A program made the position numbers and the translations under genes. Below are positions 4,834 to 5,478 of a stretch of 5,478 bases of DNA, piece by piece; within the stretch, counting starts at the first letter, position 1; each line of letters opens with the position of its first letter. The notes beneath the pieces are model-generated. The model had not been told where the DNA came from and did not search any database. It saw only the letters and a program-made list of their open reading frames with translations. Source of the stretch: Deltaproteobacteria bacterium (GTDB lineage: Bacteria > Desulfobacterota > Desulfobacteria > Desulfobacterales > ETH-SRB1); the NCBI GenBank assembly GCA_030627405.1, contig DAOUSD010000148.1:1-5478 (forward strand). The letters are read 5' to 3'.

Positions 4834-5056
4834 TCCACACCTCATCATGCGGCAAGAGTTCGATGTCATGGGAAGCTTTTCGTTGAGCAATTTCTTCCAT
4901 GTCTTTGTATAATGGCGTATCCGGACTGAGAAAAAAGATATTTGAGGTTTGTTGAATGACCTTGAATAATTCTTCCCGAATTATTCTTCGAATAAGCGGT
5001 TCTAAGACCTGTTGGAGTTCATTAGCACCTATAGTAATTTGTTGCGGTGTATTCAT
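4826..5056 (-). CDS. Antitoxin of a RelE-type toxin-antitoxin pair
   Basis: A 76-residue protein beginning MNTPQQITIGANELQQ, with a basic/acidic helix LEPLIRRIIREEL (18-30), then IFFLSPDTPLYKDMEEI (40-56) and a C-terminal HDEVWNE. This layout is characteristic of antitoxins encoded immediately before RelE/StbE-type toxins of the neighbouring stub's family. No ribbon-helix-helix or AbrB motif is evident, so the DNA-binding mode is unclear. I chose the ATG at 5054-5056 over a TTG five codons upstream because it fits the usual MNTPQQ start; only weak purine runs (GAGAG) serve as ribosome site. The gene appears intact and overlaps the toxin start by 8 bases. With the toxin broken it is an orphan, possibly retained as an anti-addiction protein (inference). 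Confidence 0.82.
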   Translation of the reverse strand: MNTPQQITIGANELQQVLEPLIRRIIREELFKVIQQTSNIFFLSPDTPLYKDMEEIAQRKASHDIELLPHDEVWNE

Positions 5057-5060
5057 GATG

Positions 5061-5147
5061 TCATCTCTCAATATCTCTTTCTACAAAGCGTTTAAAGATG
5101 ATGTTAGCTGCAAAGGCATCGAAATCTCGCGGTGTGTCTGCTGACAC
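5061..5147 (-). CDS. Possible 28-residue ORF upstream of the antitoxin
   Basis: A GTG codon (5145-5147) preceded by GAGGA at five bases starts a 28-codon frame (MSADTPRDFDAFAANIIFKR, then FVERDIER) ending at TGA four bases before the antitoxin ATG. The frame stays open upstream to a TAG at 5202-5204, so this may be the end of a decayed longer gene. A six-base stem with a TGCT loop (5133-5148) includes the GTG. I recognise no family. It could be a coupled leader peptide or a remnant; the ribosome site and tight spacing are the only support. Confidence 0.35.
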   Translation of the reverse strand: MSADTPRDFDAFAANIIFKRFVERDIER

Positions 5148-5193
5148 AATCTTCCTCAAAAATTCTTCAATCCTTCGCAATTTTTTTTCAAAT

Positions 5194-5209
5194 AAAAATA
5201 GCTATTTTT
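5194..5209. promoter_or_regulatory. Perfect 16-bp AT-rich palindrome upstream of the TA operon
   Basis: AAAAATAGCTATTTTT is an uninterrupted palindrome about 138 bases upstream of the antitoxin ATG and 110 bases after the transposase stop. TA operons are often autorepressed at palindromes near their promoter, so an operator is possible. A base composition this AT-rich also yields such palindromes easily. No strong promoter is visible around it. Confidence 0.3.
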
Positions 5210-5264
5210 TTCTTTAACTGCAAGCTAAAATTGACAGAATACATTCAAGTGCCTTGTGCCGAGT

Positions 5265-5279
5265 CAGCCCGACAGGCTG
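5265..5279. repeat. Short REP-like hairpin next to the transposase
   Basis: CAGCC (5265-5269) and GGCTG (5275-5279) flank a five-base loop, CGACA. It lies about 40 bases downstream of the RAYT stop codon. RAYT transposases act on REP palindromes of roughly this kind, so it may be a target or end sequence. No T-tract follows on the minus strand, so it is unlikely to be an intrinsic terminator. Confidence 0.4.
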
Positions 5280-5319
5280 TAAGAAGCAGCAAAGGAGTAT
5301 AGTATCAAACCTTGATTAT

Positions 5320-5478
5320 TTAATTTAGTTTTTTATAAATCCTCTTGATCCTACAATCGTCACTTGTTTTTAATTGCGCTTTAACATGACTGACTCTCCG
5401 GCTAACCGATGAATAGGTAATATTGAACAATTCCCCAATTTTTTGATTACTGCGTCTGCCTGTCTTCCATAAAAAATA
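5320..5478 (-). CDS. C-terminal end of a RAYT-like (REP-associated tyrosine) transposase, runs off right edge
   Basis: The last 52 codons of a gene entering from the right. The sequence YFLWKTGRRSNQKIGELFNI, followed by TYSSVSRRVSHVKAQL, matches the small C-terminal helix-turn-helix-like domain found after the Y1 (IS200-like HUH) nuclease domain in many RAYTs: W-x-T-G-x-x-[SK]-N-x-x-I-G-x-L-F-x-[IV]-x-Y-S-x-V-S-R. A basic tail (DDCRIKRIYKKLN) and TAA (5320-5322) follow. The catalytic HUH motif and tyrosine would lie outside the window, so activity cannot be judged. RAYTs are usually single-copy, vertically kept genes that mobilise REP elements. Its 3' side holds a short hairpin. I am fairly sure of the family. 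Confidence 0.78.
   Translation of the reverse strand, partial: YFLWKTGRRSNQKIGELFNITYSSVSRRVSHVKAQLKTSDDCRIKRIYKKLN

Noticed and set aside
4834..4890. Longer toxin start giving 19 extra residues (MLNEKLPMTS...)
   Set aside because: These codons lie in the antitoxin coding region in another frame; the MSEY start fits the toxin family and the typical 8-base overlap.

Overview
This looks like an accessory, partly decayed stretch of a moderately AT-rich bacterial chromosome. It carries one complete but neighbourless HEAT-repeat gene, a single-domain response regulator, and several selfish or defence-type genes, more than half of them broken. The combination of a RAYT-type transposase, a GxxExxY cassette, a four-helix-bundle (S23-like) remnant, a DUF4143 ATPase and a RelE-type module, with many 'GCTAATCGCTAA'-style spacer repeats, suggests an uncultured Desulfobacterota, Nitrospirota or anammox-type Planctomycete. 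The taxon is inferred from gene content only.

Layout. 1-80 (-): 5' end of an unrecognised protein with a strong Shine-Dalgarno. 81-243: spacer with a 19-bp inverted repeat and 14-bp direct repeats. 244-693 (-): four-helix membrane protein starting at GTG. 847-1230 (-): CheY-like receiver protein. 1346-1532: a 27-bp inverted repeat enclosing a 29-codon, internally deleted four-helix-bundle gene (-). 1542-2627 (+): DUF4143-type ATPase whose first codons are cut off at the edge of that inverted repeat. 2661-2807 (+): short antitoxin-like ORF without a toxin. 2840-4102 (-): TIGR02270-family HEAT-repeat protein, richer in GC than the rest. 4253-4689: a GxxExxY (PD-(D/E)XK_3) gene (-) bounded by exact 17-bp inverted repeats. 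4702-4833 (-): N-terminal stub of a RelE-like toxin, overlapping its intact antitoxin at 4826-5056 (-). 5061-5147 (-): possible mini-ORF. 5320-5478 (-): 3' end of a RAYT-like transposase.

How it fits together. No pathway is encoded here. The unifying theme is two compact ORF-plus-inverted-repeat cassettes (1346-1532 and 4253-4689) without a transposase of their own. Each abuts a gene that has lost one end: the ATPase its 5' end, the toxin its 3' end. The architecture resembles the S23-type intervening sequences of 23S rRNA (one small ORF between inverted repeats) but lies among protein genes. This is the most interesting hypothesis in the window. The adjoining TA modules look dismantled: one antitoxin has a stub for a toxin, the other antitoxin-like ORF has none.
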